64,000 nt of DNA. Origin: Pseudomonadota bacterium (GTDB lineage: Bacteria > Pseudomonadota > Gammaproteobacteria > Steroidobacterales > Woeseiaceae). Where the stretch lies: NCBI GenBank assembly GCA_022572185.1, contig JACZWL010000003.1:1-64000 (forward strand). The letters are read 5' to 3'. Position numbers and translations under genes: made by a program. Shown in pieces: positions 17,334 through 26,469 of this stretch (position 1 is the stretch's first letter; each line of letters begins with the position of its first letter). Under the pieces are notes generated by a model. The model made no database searches, was not told the origin of the DNA, and saw only the letters and a list, made by a program, of their open reading frames with translations.

Positions 17334-17966
17334 ATGCGTCTTTCGATTGAGCTAACCCGTATATTGCGACAGCATGTTGCAATATACGGGCTCGTCATTC
17401 TTGTGGCGATGCCGGCGGCTGCACTCGCGGAAACAGCATATGTCACCGATAACCTGCGGCTTGGATTGCATCAGGCGGAAGACACGAGCGACAGGGCGTT
17501 CCGCACGCTGGAAAGCGGCCAGGCCGTCGAAATATTGTCGCGCGGCCGAAATTATGCACGCGTTCAGCTTCCTGACGGCGTGCAGGGATATCTAAAGGCG
17601 GCATACCTTGTCTTTGAAAAACCGGCCAAACTGATTGTTGCTGAGACCCAGGCCGAGAACGAAAAGCTGGTTCGGCAGCTGGCAGAGACGAAACAGGCCT
17701 TTGCAGAACCCGCGGCAGCGATTGCTGCGCTCGAAAACGATATCGTCGAACGCCAGTCGGCACTCGATGAAAGTACAACGAGAGTCGAGGAACTGACTAA
17801 GGAGAATGACAGGTTTCGCAGGCGACAGGACAACTCTAGGTACGCCATGCCCTTACCCTGGGTGGCCGGCGCCCTTGGCGTTTGTCTTCTGGCGGGGTTT
17901 CTGGTCGGCCTCTGGTTTGTTGACTATCGCAGTCGCAAACGCCACGGTGGCATTCGTATCTATTGA
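17334..17966 (+). CDS. ygiM: TIGR04211-type SH3 domain protein (YgiM-like)
   Basis: A 210-residue inner-membrane protein facing the periplasm. A signal peptide ending in A-L-A-E is followed by a bacterial SH3 domain (YVTDNLRLGLHQAEDTS...VQGYLKAAYLV), a coiled coil (about 100-165) and a C-terminal membrane helix with a basic tail (YRSRKRHGG). This order is the TIGR04211/YgiM layout. GGGAGA sits 8 bases before ATG 17334; the frame is open upstream into dacB and that part is rejected. Function in the family is not settled; an envelope role is likely. Confidence 0.88.
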   Translation: MRLSIELTRILRQHVAIYGLVILVAMPAAALAETAYVTDNLRLGLHQAEDTSDRAFRTLESGQAVEILSRGRNYARVQLPDGVQGYLKAAYLVFEKPAKLIVAETQAENEKLVRQLAETKQAFAEPAAAIAALENDIVERQSALDESTTRVEELTKENDRFRRRQDNSRYAMPLPWVAGALGVCLLAGFLVGLWFVDYRSRKRHGGIRIY

Positions 17967-18120
17967 CGCGATTTCCTAGCCCGCCAGCCATTTCGACAAC
18001 AGCTGTCGGGATATATCTCCGCGTTATATCCCGATAACCACAAATACGTTCACGAGCTTCGCGCTACTCCGTATGGTTTGCCTTCACCGACAAACCCAAC
18101 GGATGAAAATTTTGCACAAT

Positions 18121-19908
18121 ATGGCTGCAAGTGCAGTTGCGCCACCGCTCGACCTTGCTCAGACGCAGAAAGTGCGAAGCGCGCTGGACGGGCTGACACC
18201 TGCGCAACTGCAGTGGGTAAGTGGCTACGTCGCCGGTCTGGCGGCCCGGAACGAGACGCTACCGTCTGCTATCGCTGAAACGGCGACCGATCCGTCCAAT
18301 ACGATGACCATCCTGTACGGGTCACAGACTGGCAACGGCCGCGCCATCGCGGAGGAGTTAAAGCAAAGCGCTGTGAGCCGCGGCTTCGCCGTCAGATTAT
18401 TTAGCCTGGCTGACTACAGGCCGGCCAATATCAAACGGGAAACACTCATCAGTCTGGTCGTCAGCACGCACGGCGAGGGAGATCCTCCGGATGATGCAGA
18501 GCTGTTTCACGAGTTTCTGCTTTCCGGCAAAGCGCCGCCACTGAAGCAGCTGAAGTACTCGGTTCTTGCTTTGGGCGACAGCAGTTATGTCAATTTTTGT
18601 CAGACGGGACGCGACCTGGATGCCCGGCTGAGTGAACTCGGCGCCGCCCGGTTCGTACCGACGATTGAATGTGATCTTGATTACGATGAAACTGTGGCAG
18701 CTTGGACTGACGATGTTCTCGATGCTCTGCCGAAGGTGTTGGAAAGCGTGCCAAGCGTGCCGCGTCTGCATGCTGTAAAACGACCCGCTGTCTATAACAG
18801 ACACCGCCCGTTCGAAGCAGTGGTCCTGACCAACCAGAAGATCACCGGGGCCAAATCAACGAAAGACGTGCGTCATATCGAACTGTCTCTTGAAGACTCG
18901 GGCCTGATATACGAGCCGGGAGACTCTCTGGCGGTAATTGCGGACAATCCGCCACAGCTCGTTGAGGAACTGCTCGAAACGCTGGATTTTTCAGGTAGTG
19001 AAGAAGTAGAGGTTCAGGGCGCGGCGTTTACGATCAGGGACGCCCTGCGGGCGAAACTTGAGATCACGGTGCCTAACCTCGGATTCCTGAAGGCTTATGC
19101 CGAGCTTGCAGACTCGCAGGACCTGAGGGACTTACTGCAGCCAGAGCGCCAGGCCGAGTTGTCCGTTTTCCTGGAGGCCCGGCAGATTATCGATATTGTT
19201 CGTGAATACGCCGCTCCGGTCAGTGCAGCCGAGTTCGCCGCGAGCTTGCGAAAACTCATGCCGAGGTCGTACTCCATTGCTTCCAGTCCGCTGGCAAACC
19301 CCGATGAGGTTCACCTGACGGTCGCGTCCGTAAATTACCAGGCATTCGGTACCGAACATTGGGGCGCGGCTTCCACGATGTTAGCGGACCGCATTGCCGA
19401 AGGAGACAAGGTTTCGGTATTCGTTGAACCCAATCCGAGATTCCGTCTGCCTGCCGACGGGCAAACACCAGTGATCATGATTGGTCCCGGTACTGGCGTT
19501 GCGCCGTTCAGAGCGTTTGTGGAACAACGCGCAGAACTCGGTGCGACCGGCAAGAACTGGTTATTTTTTGGCGACCGGACTTTTCACAGCGACTTCCTGT
19601 ACCAACTGGAATGGCAGCGATTCCTGAAACATGGCGTGTTGCATCGCATGGATGTCGCCTTCTCCCGCGACCAGGCAGACAAAGTCTATGTGCAGCACCG
19701 GATCGAGGAACAAGGCGCGGAAGTCTACCGGTGGTTGCAGCAGGGCGCCGTAATTTATGTTTGTGGTGATGCCAAACATATGGCCGGCGATGTTCACGAT
19801 GCACTTGTCAACGTACTCGTAGCACACGGTGGCCACGATATCGAATCTGCCCGAATTTATCTCAAAGATCTGCGCAGGGCGGGCCGGTATCAGCGCGATG
19901 TCTATTAA
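18121..19908 (+). CDS. cysJ: sulfite reductase (NADPH) flavoprotein alpha-component
   Basis: A 595-residue diflavin reductase. An N-terminal flavodoxin domain with the FMN loop SQTGNGRAIAEEL (about 63) is followed by the FAD-binding motif RSYSIASSP (about 381) and the NADPH motif GPGTGVAPFRAF (about 450), ending in the aromatic Y typical of the family. It moves electrons from NADPH through FAD and FMN to the siroheme subunit. First gene of cysJ-cysI-cysH. Several upstream in-frame starts exist (18073, 18103); ATG 18121 fits the family's short pre-flavodoxin region best. Confidence 0.94.
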   Translation: MAASAVAPPLDLAQTQKVRSALDGLTPAQLQWVSGYVAGLAARNETLPSAIAETATDPSNTMTILYGSQTGNGRAIAEELKQSAVSRGFAVRLFSLADYRPANIKRETLISLVVSTHGEGDPPDDAELFHEFLLSGKAPPLKQLKYSVLALGDSSYVNFCQTGRDLDARLSELGAARFVPTIECDLDYDETVAAWTDDVLDALPKVLESVPSVPRLHAVKRPAVYNRHRPFEAVVLTNQKITGAKSTKDVRHIELSLEDSGLIYEPGDSLAVIADNPPQLVEELLETLDFSGSEEVEVQGAAFTIRDALRAKLEITVPNLGFLKAYAELADSQDLRDLLQPERQAELSVFLEARQIIDIVREYAAPVSAAEFAASLRKLMPRSYSIASSPLANPDEVHLTVASVNYQAFGTEHWGAASTMLADRIAEGDKVSVFVEPNPRFRLPADGQTPVIMIGPGTGVAPFRAFVEQRAELGATGKNWLFFGDRTFHSDFLYQLEWQRFLKHGVLHRMDVAFSRDQADKVYVQHRIEEQGAEVYRWLQQGAVIYVCGDAKHMAGDVHDALVNVLVAHGGHDIESARIYLKDLRRAGRYQRDVY

Positions 19909-19917
19909 GAGCTTCGC

Positions 19918-21630
19918 ATGACCAGCATGGCGACAAAATTGAGCGACGTCGAGCGTATAAAGGCCCAGAGTCGCCACCTGCGCGGCACTCTCGTTGAAAG
20001 TCTCAAAGATCCGCTTACCGGCGCGTTCGCGGAAGACGACACGCAATTATCGAAATTTCACGGCATCTATCAGCAAGACGATCGTGATGTACGCAACGAA
20101 CGAAAACGGCAACGTCTCGAGCCCGCATACAGTTTTATGATTCGCGTCAGAGTGCCGGGCGGCGTTTGCACAACGGATCAGTGGCTGAGCATGGACGAGA
20201 TAGCCCGGACGCGGGCGAACGGCACCATTCGGCTGACGACACGACAGGCATTTCAGCTTCACGGCGTTATCAAAGGCAAGCTGAAAACTGCCATCCAGGG
20301 AATCAATCAGGCGCTGATGGATACCCTGGCGGCCTGCGGTGACGTGAATCGAAACGTCATGTGTTCGCCGATGCCGCCGTTATCGGAAGTTCATCGCGAA
20401 GTCCAGGCACACGCAGAGTCGCTCAGCGAGCATCTGACTCCTGCGACGCGTGCATACCACGAGATCTGGCTCGACGGCAAAAAATTGCAAAACCCGGAAC
20501 CGGATGTGGAACCAATCTACGGCGATACCTACCTTCCGCGCAAGTTCAAGTCAGCGTTCGTGGTACCGCCGCAGAATGATGTTGATGTGTATGCTCAGGA
20601 TTTGGGCTTTATTGCGATTGTTGAGCAAGGCGTGGTCCGTGGTTTCAATGTCACCGTAGGCGGCGGCATGGGAATGAGTAACGGGGAGACGGCGACTTAT
20701 CCGCGGCTTGCCGATGTGATGGGTTTCTGTACGACCGAACAGGTTAATGCAGTTGCGGAAGCCGTAGTGACTATCCAACGCGACTTCGGTGACCGCACAA
20801 ATCGCAAGCATGCACGCCTGAAATACACGATTGATGATCGAGGCTTGGATTGGCTCAGGAGTGAAGTTGAGCGCCGCCTTGGTTGGCAACTGGAGAAACC
20901 GCGCCCGTTCGCATTTGTCGGCAATGGAGATGTCTATGGCTGGCAGCGATCGACGGACGGGCTCTGGCATTACACATTGTTCGTGCAGAATGGCCGCATC
21001 CTGGATGCCGGTGACCGGCGCCTGATGACCGGTCTCAGAAAAATAGCGACCGCGCACAAGGGAGATTTTCGACTGACGCCGAATCAGAACCTGATCATCA
21101 GCAATGTCTCCGATGACGACAGGGAGCAAATTACAGAGCTGCTCCGTGAGTTCGGTATCGAGAACAGTCAACAGGCAAGCCCGTTGCGGCTGCACTCGAT
21201 GGCCTGTGTGGCGTTCCCGACCTGCGGTCTGGCGATGGCCGAAAGTGAGCGATACCTGCCGTCATTAATCGACCGCATCGACGAACGACTTGAAGTACAT
21301 GGGCTTCGCGACGAAGCCATGACGATCCGCATGACGGGTTGCCCGAACGGCTGCGCCCGGCCCTATATCGCCGAGATCGGTCTGGTCGGGAAAGGTCCGG
21401 GTCAATACAACCTTTATCTTGGTGCGGGCTTCGCCGGCGACCGGCTGAATAAACTGTATCGCGAGAACATCGACGAGGAAGAGATCCTCGCTGCCCTCGA
21501 CCCTTTGTTCGCGCGCTACGCGCGCGAGCGAAACAACGGCGAGCATTTCGGTGACTTCGCCGTTCGAATCGGGGCAGTGGCGGAAGTCAGGGCTGGAAAG
21601 GAATTTCATCTGGATACTATTAATGGATAG
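19918..21630 (+). CDS. cysI: sulfite reductase (NADPH) hemoprotein beta-component
   Basis: A 570-residue siroheme/4Fe-4S protein that reduces sulfite to sulfide with six electrons. The cluster and siroheme ligands are visible as C-V-A-F-P-T-C (C-x5-C, near residue 428) and C-P-N-G-C (C-x3-C, near 473). The sulfite-binding arginines lie in the conserved [13 protein letters not shown] and [13 protein letters not shown] blocks. It starts 9 bp after cysJ and its last 8 bases overlap the cysH start, so the three genes form an operon. A second ATG at 19927 is also possible. Confidence 0.95.
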   Translation: MTSMATKLSDVERIKAQSRHLRGTLVESLKDPLTGAFAEDDTQLSKFHGIYQQDDRDVRNERKRQRLEPAYSFMIRVRVPGGVCTTDQWLSMDEIARTRANGTIRLTTRQAFQLHGVIKGKLKTAIQGINQALMDTLAACGDVNRNVMCSPMPPLSEVHREVQAHAESLSEHLTPATRAYHEIWLDGKKLQNPEPDVEPIYGDTYLPRKFKSAFVVPPQNDVDVYAQDLGFIAIVEQGVVRGFNVTVGGGMGMSNGETATYPRLADVMGFCTTEQVNAVAEAVVTIQRDFGDRTNRKHARLKYTIDDRGLDWLRSEVERRLGWQLEKPRPFAFVGNGDVYGWQRSTDGLWHYTLFVQNGRILDAGDRRLMTGLRKIATAHKGDFRLTPNQNLIISNVSDDDREQITELLREFGIENSQQASPLRLHSMACVAFPTCGLAMAESERYLPSLIDRIDERLEVHGLRDEAMTIRMTGCPNGCARPYIAEIGLVGKGPGQYNLYLGAGFAGDRLNKLYRENIDEEEILAALDPLFARYARERNNGEHFGDFAVRIGAVAEVRAGKEFHLDTING

Positions 21631-22381
21631 CAAGCAGAGTAACAAAAAGATCGTGGAACTCAGCGAGTCGCGCAGCAGGCGTGCCGCCGAACTGGTATGC
21701 AACCGCTCGCTGGAATCGATGTCTGCGGAGGAAAGAGTAAGCTGGGCCTTGACTCATCTGCCCGAGAACCACGTTCTCAGCTCAAGTTTTGGTGCCCAGG
21801 CGGCGGTCATGCTGCACATGCTTTCCAGCCAGCGTCCCAACATTCCCGTCATCGTCATCGATACGGGCTATCTTTTTCCCGAGACATATCGCTTTATCGA
21901 CGAGCTAACCCGCTCTCTTCACCTGAACCTGAGCATGTTTCGTTCTGACCTGTCCAGCGCCTGGCAGGAAGCGCGCTTCGGCAAACGTTGGGAAGCGGGC
22001 ATCAAAGGGATAGAGGCATATAATCGCGACAACAAGGTCTTGCCCATGGAGCGCGCCCTCGAAACGTTGAATGTCGGTACATGGTTTGCCGGGCTGCGGC
22101 GGAGCCAGTCGCAGAGTAGAAAAAACACGACCATCGTGGAGTCATCCGGCGAACGCTGGAAAGTTCACCCGATTGCTGACTGGACCGACAGGGACGTCTA
22201 TCAATACCTGAGAAAACATGATCTACCGTATCACCCGCTGTGGGAGAAGGGCTATGTCTCTATCGGCGATGTTCACACTACGCGATCGCTGGCCGATGTA
22301 TCGAACAGCGACGAAACACGTTTCTTCGGGCTGAAGCGTGAATGTGGTTTGCATGAAATGGACTTCGGGCGATCGGCCTGA
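21623..22381 (+). CDS. cysH: phosphoadenosine phosphosulfate reductase
   Basis: A 252-residue thioredoxin-dependent reductase that turns PAPS into sulfite. The catalytic cysteine is in the C-terminal K-R-E-C-G-L-H motif. The two CC / C-x-x-C pairs that bind a 4Fe-4S cluster in APS reductases are absent, so this is the PAPS-using type. Other family blocks are [26 protein letters not shown] and [13 protein letters not shown] 21623 overlaps the cysI stop (ATGGATAG), which indicates coupling. Genes for sulfate activation (cysD, cysN, cysC) are not in this window. Confidence 0.94.
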   Translation: MDSKQSNKKIVELSESRSRRAAELVCNRSLESMSAEERVSWALTHLPENHVLSSSFGAQAAVMLHMLSSQRPNIPVIVIDTGYLFPETYRFIDELTRSLHLNLSMFRSDLSSAWQEARFGKRWEAGIKGIEAYNRDNKVLPMERALETLNVGTWFAGLRRSQSQSRKNTTIVESSGERWKVHPIADWTDRDVYQYLRKHDLPYHPLWEKGYVSIGDVHTTRSLADVSNSDETRFFGLKRECGLHEMDFGRSA

Positions 22382-22406
22382 AAGCCCTGAATTCGTAGAG
22401 CTGCTC

Positions 22407-23417
22407 CTACGCGGCGGCAGACAGGTCGTCCGAGCAGCCGCCACGGATTGGCAGCGTTGTATCTCTGAACAGCAAATCGATTTCTTTCTGTTCCTGGGCT
22501 TTCACCGCCGCGTCGATTTGCTCTGCATCGAGATGCGGCGCAAACAACCGGATGAAGTCGAGCATATAGCGCCGTAGTATCGCGTCCTTGCGGAACCCGA
22601 TCCACGTTGTGCTTCGAGGAAACAGTCCTTCCGCATCGATCACAGCCAGGTCCTTATTGTCTGTGCACTCGTGAGCCATACTCGCAACGATACCGACGCC
22701 GAGTCCCATGCGAACATAAGTCTTAATTACGTCGGCGTCTCGTGCGGTGAAGACGACATCGGGCTTCAGGTTTTTTTCGGCAAACGCTTTCTTGAGCGAT
22801 GACTCTCCCCCGAAACTGAAAACATAGGTCACAAGCGGATGGTTGGCCAGATCTTCGAGTGTCAGCTTTCGATCCAGCGCCGCGAGTTCGTGGTCGTTCG
22901 GTACAAGAATCGTGCGGTCCCAGCGATAGATCGGTACCAGCAGGAGCTCACTGAATAAGTGTTTTGATCCTGTGGCAATAGCGAAGTCGATTTCATGTGC
23001 AGCTACCATGTCGGCAATCTGCTCCGAGGTGCCCTGATGCAAATTCAGCTTGACGCCCGGATATAATTGTCTGAAGGATCTTACGACTTCGGGCAGGACA
23101 TAGCGCGCCTGGGTATGGGTTGTGCCGATGGATAATGTGCCTTCCTCTTCCTGATAGTAGTCCGAGGCCAGGCTACGGATGTTGTCTACCTCCTGCATGA
23201 TGAGTCTGGCCCGCTCGATCACCTGGTGACCGGCGGCTGTTATGCCTTCGAGACTTTTGCCCTTGCGCGAAAATAATTGCAGGCCGAGCTCCTCTTCCAG
23301 CAGCTTGAGCTGCTTGCTGACGCCCGGCTGGGACGTGTAGAGGCGATCAGCAGCCGCCGTGATATTCAGACCGTTATCGACGATCGCGAGCAGATACTTT
23401 AGCTGTTGTAGTTTCAT
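22407..23417 (-). CDS. cysB: LysR-type regulator CysB
   Basis: A 336-residue LysR-family activator of the cysteine regulon. The N-terminal helix-turn-helix (MKLQQLKYLLAIVDNGLNIT...LYTSQPGVSKQLKLLEEELG) and the effector domain with TTHTQARYVLPEV are both typical of CysB, which senses N-acetylserine and O-acetylserine. The last 20 residues, after the usual CysB end, are variable. It is convergent with cysH (25 bp apart) and divergent from cysG across a 254-bp gap that should hold both promoters. The ATG at 23417 was chosen over one 18 bp upstream because the family starts M-K-L-Q-Q. Confidence 0.93.
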   Translation of the reverse strand: MKLQQLKYLLAIVDNGLNITAAADRLYTSQPGVSKQLKLLEEELGLQLFSRKGKSLEGITAAGHQVIERARLIMQEVDNIRSLASDYYQEEEGTLSIGTTHTQARYVLPEVVRSFRQLYPGVKLNLHQGTSEQIADMVAAHEIDFAIATGSKHLFSELLLVPIYRWDRTILVPNDHELAALDRKLTLEDLANHPLVTYVFSFGGESSLKKAFAEKNLKPDVVFTARDADVIKTYVRMGLGVGIVASMAHECTDNKDLAVIDAEGLFPRSTTWIGFRKDAILRRYMLDFIRLFAPHLDAEQIDAAVKAQEQKEIDLLFRDTTLPIRGGCSDDLSAAA

Positions 23418-23671
23418 TGGACTGCGTCGTGTCAATCCCGTTTGGCTCGATCAACCCTCTCTAGGACAGGCTTTGCCGGCTAACGTTTCAGGCAATACGG
23501 TTTCCATGACTCAAATGTGGCCCGAAACTATGCCAAGTCTGCCGTGTAAAGACAATTTTCGCTGAGAATACCGATACTTATAACACGGAGGCATAAGGGC
23601 AGAAATATTCATTATTTATCGTCTTGCCCGGCACTCGTTATATTGGACGGCCTCCAGAAAAGGCTGAGTCC

Positions 23672-25105
23672 GTGGACTACTTTCCCGCATTTTTGAAGCT
23701 TAAAGACAGACCCTGCTTGCTGGTCGGTGGCGGCGTCGTGGCGTCACGCAAGGCGGATTTGCTGCTGGCTGCGGGTGCGCGGCTGACAGTCGTGGCGCCG
23801 GAGATCTGCCCGGCACTCGCGCTATACGTCACCTCAGGACGCATCACTCATCGCATTGGCCGTTTTACTCCGTCGGACGTGAATGGCCACTGGCTGGTCG
23901 TCAATGCCAGCGACGATCCCGAGCTCGGCTCTGAGGTCTTCGAAGCCGCAAACGGAGCGCGGATCTTTTGTAATTCCGTCGACGACAAAGGGCTGTGCAG
24001 TTATGTTACACCTGCAATCATCGACCGGAGCCCCGTTGTCGTGGCGGTATCGAGCGGTGGTGCGGCGCCGCTGCTTGCACGCAAAATCCGCACACAGATC
24101 GAAACAATTCTGCCAGCGCGTCTCGGTCATCTCGCCACCCTGGCTTCCGCATGGCGGGACCGCGTCAAAAATCGAATTGATGGTCTTCTCAACCGGCGAC
24201 GATTCTGGGAGCAGGTGTTCGATGGCGTCGTTTATGATGACGTACTCGCCGGTCGATTCCAGTCTGCAACAAGAAACATCGCTTTCCTGCTCGAAGCAGC
24301 ATCGCGATCGCAGAGGAAAGAAGGCGAGGTCTGGCTCGTTGGTGCAGGGCCCGGTGACCCCGGCTTGCTGACGATGCGGGCATTACAGCTCATGCAACGC
24401 GCGGATGTTATTGTGCACGACCGTCTCGTAGCCGATGAAATACTTGCATTGGGACGACGCGACGCCGAGAAAATCTCTGTGGGTAAAGTCCCCGGATGTC
24501 GATCCACTACGCAGGAAGAGATCAACGAGCTGCTGATACGCCTGGTGCGCGACGGCAAGAGAGTCTGTCGACTCAAAGGCGGCGATCCTTTTATATTTGG
24601 CCGCGGCGGCGAGGAGATAGAGGCGCTTGCGAGAGCTGACATTCGCTACCAGGTAGTTCCGGGCATCACGGCCGCGGCCGGTTGCGCGGCGTATGCAGGT
24701 ATACCGTTAACACACCGGGATATGGCACAGTCCGTCGTTCTCCTGACGGCGCACGGAAAGGACTCCGTGGACCGGCTCGACTGGCCTTCGCTGGCACGCG
24801 ACAGACAAACGCTGGCGCTGTACATGGCCGTTCGTCGCTTCCCGGACATTCAGAGCAAACTGGTCGAATACGGACGGTCACCGGACACGCCGATTGCGAT
24901 CATAGAACGCGGCACGAGCGACAATCAGAGAGTCATACACGGCAGTCTCGAAAACCTGACCGATCTTGCAGAGCAACATGGCGTTATTGCGCCGGCGCTA
25001 TTGATTGTCGGCGAAGTGGCAGGACTCGGTGTCGGGCGGGAGTGGTTTGAAGGTCAAGCTGCCGCGCAGGCCCCTGACAGGCCGGTTCCTGTCGCAGTTT
25101 TCTGA
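23672..25105 (+). CDS. cysG: siroheme synthase CysG
   Basis: A 477-residue trifunctional enzyme that makes the siroheme needed by CysI. Residues 1-210 form the precorrin-2 dehydrogenase/ferrochelatase half (LLVGGGVVASRKADLLL NAD motif; SSGGAAPLLAR). Residues 215-460 form the SAM-dependent uroporphyrinogen III methyltransferase half (VGAGPGDPGLLT; RLKGGDPFIFGRGGEE; PGITAAAGCAAYAGIPLTHRD). The GTG at 23672 aligns with the E. coli start (V-D-Y-F-P-A-F-L) and has AGG eight bases upstream; the frame itself is open from 23624. It lies between cysB and cysK and completes the pathway. Confidence 0.93.
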   Translation: MDYFPAFLKLKDRPCLLVGGGVVASRKADLLLAAGARLTVVAPEICPALALYVTSGRITHRIGRFTPSDVNGHWLVVNASDDPELGSEVFEAANGARIFCNSVDDKGLCSYVTPAIIDRSPVVVAVSSGGAAPLLARKIRTQIETILPARLGHLATLASAWRDRVKNRIDGLLNRRRFWEQVFDGVVYDDVLAGRFQSATRNIAFLLEAASRSQRKEGEVWLVGAGPGDPGLLTMRALQLMQRADVIVHDRLVADEILALGRRDAEKISVGKVPGCRSTTQEEINELLIRLVRDGKRVCRLKGGDPFIFGRGGEEIEALARADIRYQVVPGITAAAGCAAYAGIPLTHRDMAQSVVLLTAHGKDSVDRLDWPSLARDRQTLALYMAVRRFPDIQSKLVEYGRSPDTPIAIIERGTSDNQRVIHGSLENLTDLAEQHGVIAPALLIVGEVAGLGVGREWFEGQAAAQAPDRPVPVAVF

Positions 25106-25311
25106 TATACAGGGCTACCAGGAGTCTGTGCGGCAAAAAACATTCCTGCTGCAAAAGCGCTACAGCGGCCCATTTTTCCGTGCTTTTTTGTTACGTAGTC
25201 TCACTATGCGCCGAAAAAGAACGAAAAAGTGGTCTCGCAACGGATATTTCTACCGCACAGATCCCTGGACCAAATAATAAAATCTCGAGTTTTTTCAAAA
25301 AGGACAGTCAA

Positions 25312-26271
25312 ATGATTTACGACAATATCCTCGACACGATCGGAGACACACCGATCGTACGCCTCAACCGAATTGCCCCGGATCACATGGAAATGTATGT
25401 GAAGGTGGAGTCGTTCAATCCCATGGCATCGGTCAAAGACCGGCTTGCAATTGCAATCATTAACGATGCGGAAAAACGCGGTACCCTTGAGCCCGGCCAG
25501 ACAGTTGTGGAAGCAACGTCAGGGAATACCGGGATCTCGCTCGCGATGGTCTGTGCAGCGAAGGGTTATCCGTTCGTTGCCACAATGGCGGATTCCTTTT
25601 CCATCGAACGGCGCAAGATCATGCGCGGTCTTGGTGCCAAAGTCATTCTGACGCCCGCCGCTGAAAGGGGCACCGGCATGGTGAAAAAGGCAGAGGAACT
25701 GGCGGAAAAATATGGCTGGTTCCTGGCAAGGCAATTCGAAAACCCGGCCAACCCGGAGTATCACCGCAACACGACGGGACCGGAAATTCTCATGGATTTC
25801 GCGGACAGGCGGCTCGACTACTGGGTCACCGGCTACGGCACCGGCGGCACGATGACCGGTGCCGGGGAAGTCATCAAGCTCGCTCGGCCCGAAGTAACAA
25901 TCGTCGCGACCGAACCTGCCGGTGCGTCACTGCTGGCAGGTTGCGACTGGAATCCACACAAGATACAGGGCTGGACACCTGACTTCATTCCCGATGTGCT
26001 GAATCGTGAAATCTTTGATGAACTCATTCCGGTGACGGACGAGCGGGCGATCGAAGTATCGCGACAACTGGCGGCAGAAGAAGGTATTTTCGTGGGCATC
26101 TCCTCCGGCGCCACGCTGGCAGCCGCGTTCGAAGTTGCCGAGCAAGCCGAAAAAGGCTCCGTCATCCTCGCGATGTTGCCGGATACCGGCGAGCGGTACC
26201 TGAGTACGCCCCTGTTTGAAGGCGTCAACGAGGGGTCGGACGATGACTGGCTCGAATCGATAGACGCCTGA
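25312..26271 (+). CDS. cysK: cysteine synthase A
   Basis: A 319-residue PLP enzyme that joins sulfide and O-acetylserine to cysteine. The PLP lysine is in S-V-K-D-R, the substrate loop is TSGNTG and the phosphate-binding glycine loop is GYGTGGTMTGAGEV. The C-terminal acidic tail ends in L-E-S-I-D-A; a terminal Ile as used in CysK-CysE binding is not present at the exact end. AAAGGACA precedes ATG 25312; the longer frame from 25180 is unlikely. The 206-bp leader is AT-rich and should contain the promoter. Closing gene of the sulfur locus. Confidence 0.93.
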   Translation: MIYDNILDTIGDTPIVRLNRIAPDHMEMYVKVESFNPMASVKDRLAIAIINDAEKRGTLEPGQTVVEATSGNTGISLAMVCAAKGYPFVATMADSFSIERRKIMRGLGAKVILTPAAERGTGMVKKAEELAEKYGWFLARQFENPANPEYHRNTTGPEILMDFADRRLDYWVTGYGTGGTMTGAGEVIKLARPEVTIVATEPAGASLLAGCDWNPHKIQGWTPDFIPDVLNREIFDELIPVTDERAIEVSRQLAAEEGIFVGISSGATLAAAFEVAEQAEKGSVILAMLPDTGERYLSTPLFEGVNEGSDDDWLESIDA

Positions 26272-26469
26272 CAATCGATCGACCATCAGGCCCGGCTGGC
26301 GCAAAAGCCAGTGCCACCAGGCTTCGTTTCGCGTAATTTACTGAAAAAAAAGGAGAAATCCGTTTCACCTGAGACATGAGTCACAGCGATTTCCGTCGTT
26401 GCATGGCATTGTGCGGTGGTTCCCAAATACAGGGCCTTTCCCGGCCGCGCCAGAGAGCGACACTCGCCT

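Noticed and set aside
22390-22412. CGTAG-N8-CTACG dyad between cysH and cysB
   Set aside because: Five-base arms only and no T-run; could end transcripts but cannot be supported.
26274-26320. Hairpins GCCTGA/TCAGGC and CTGGC/GCCAG after cysK as a terminator
   Set aside because: Short stems without a T-run on the plus strand; not strong enough to list.
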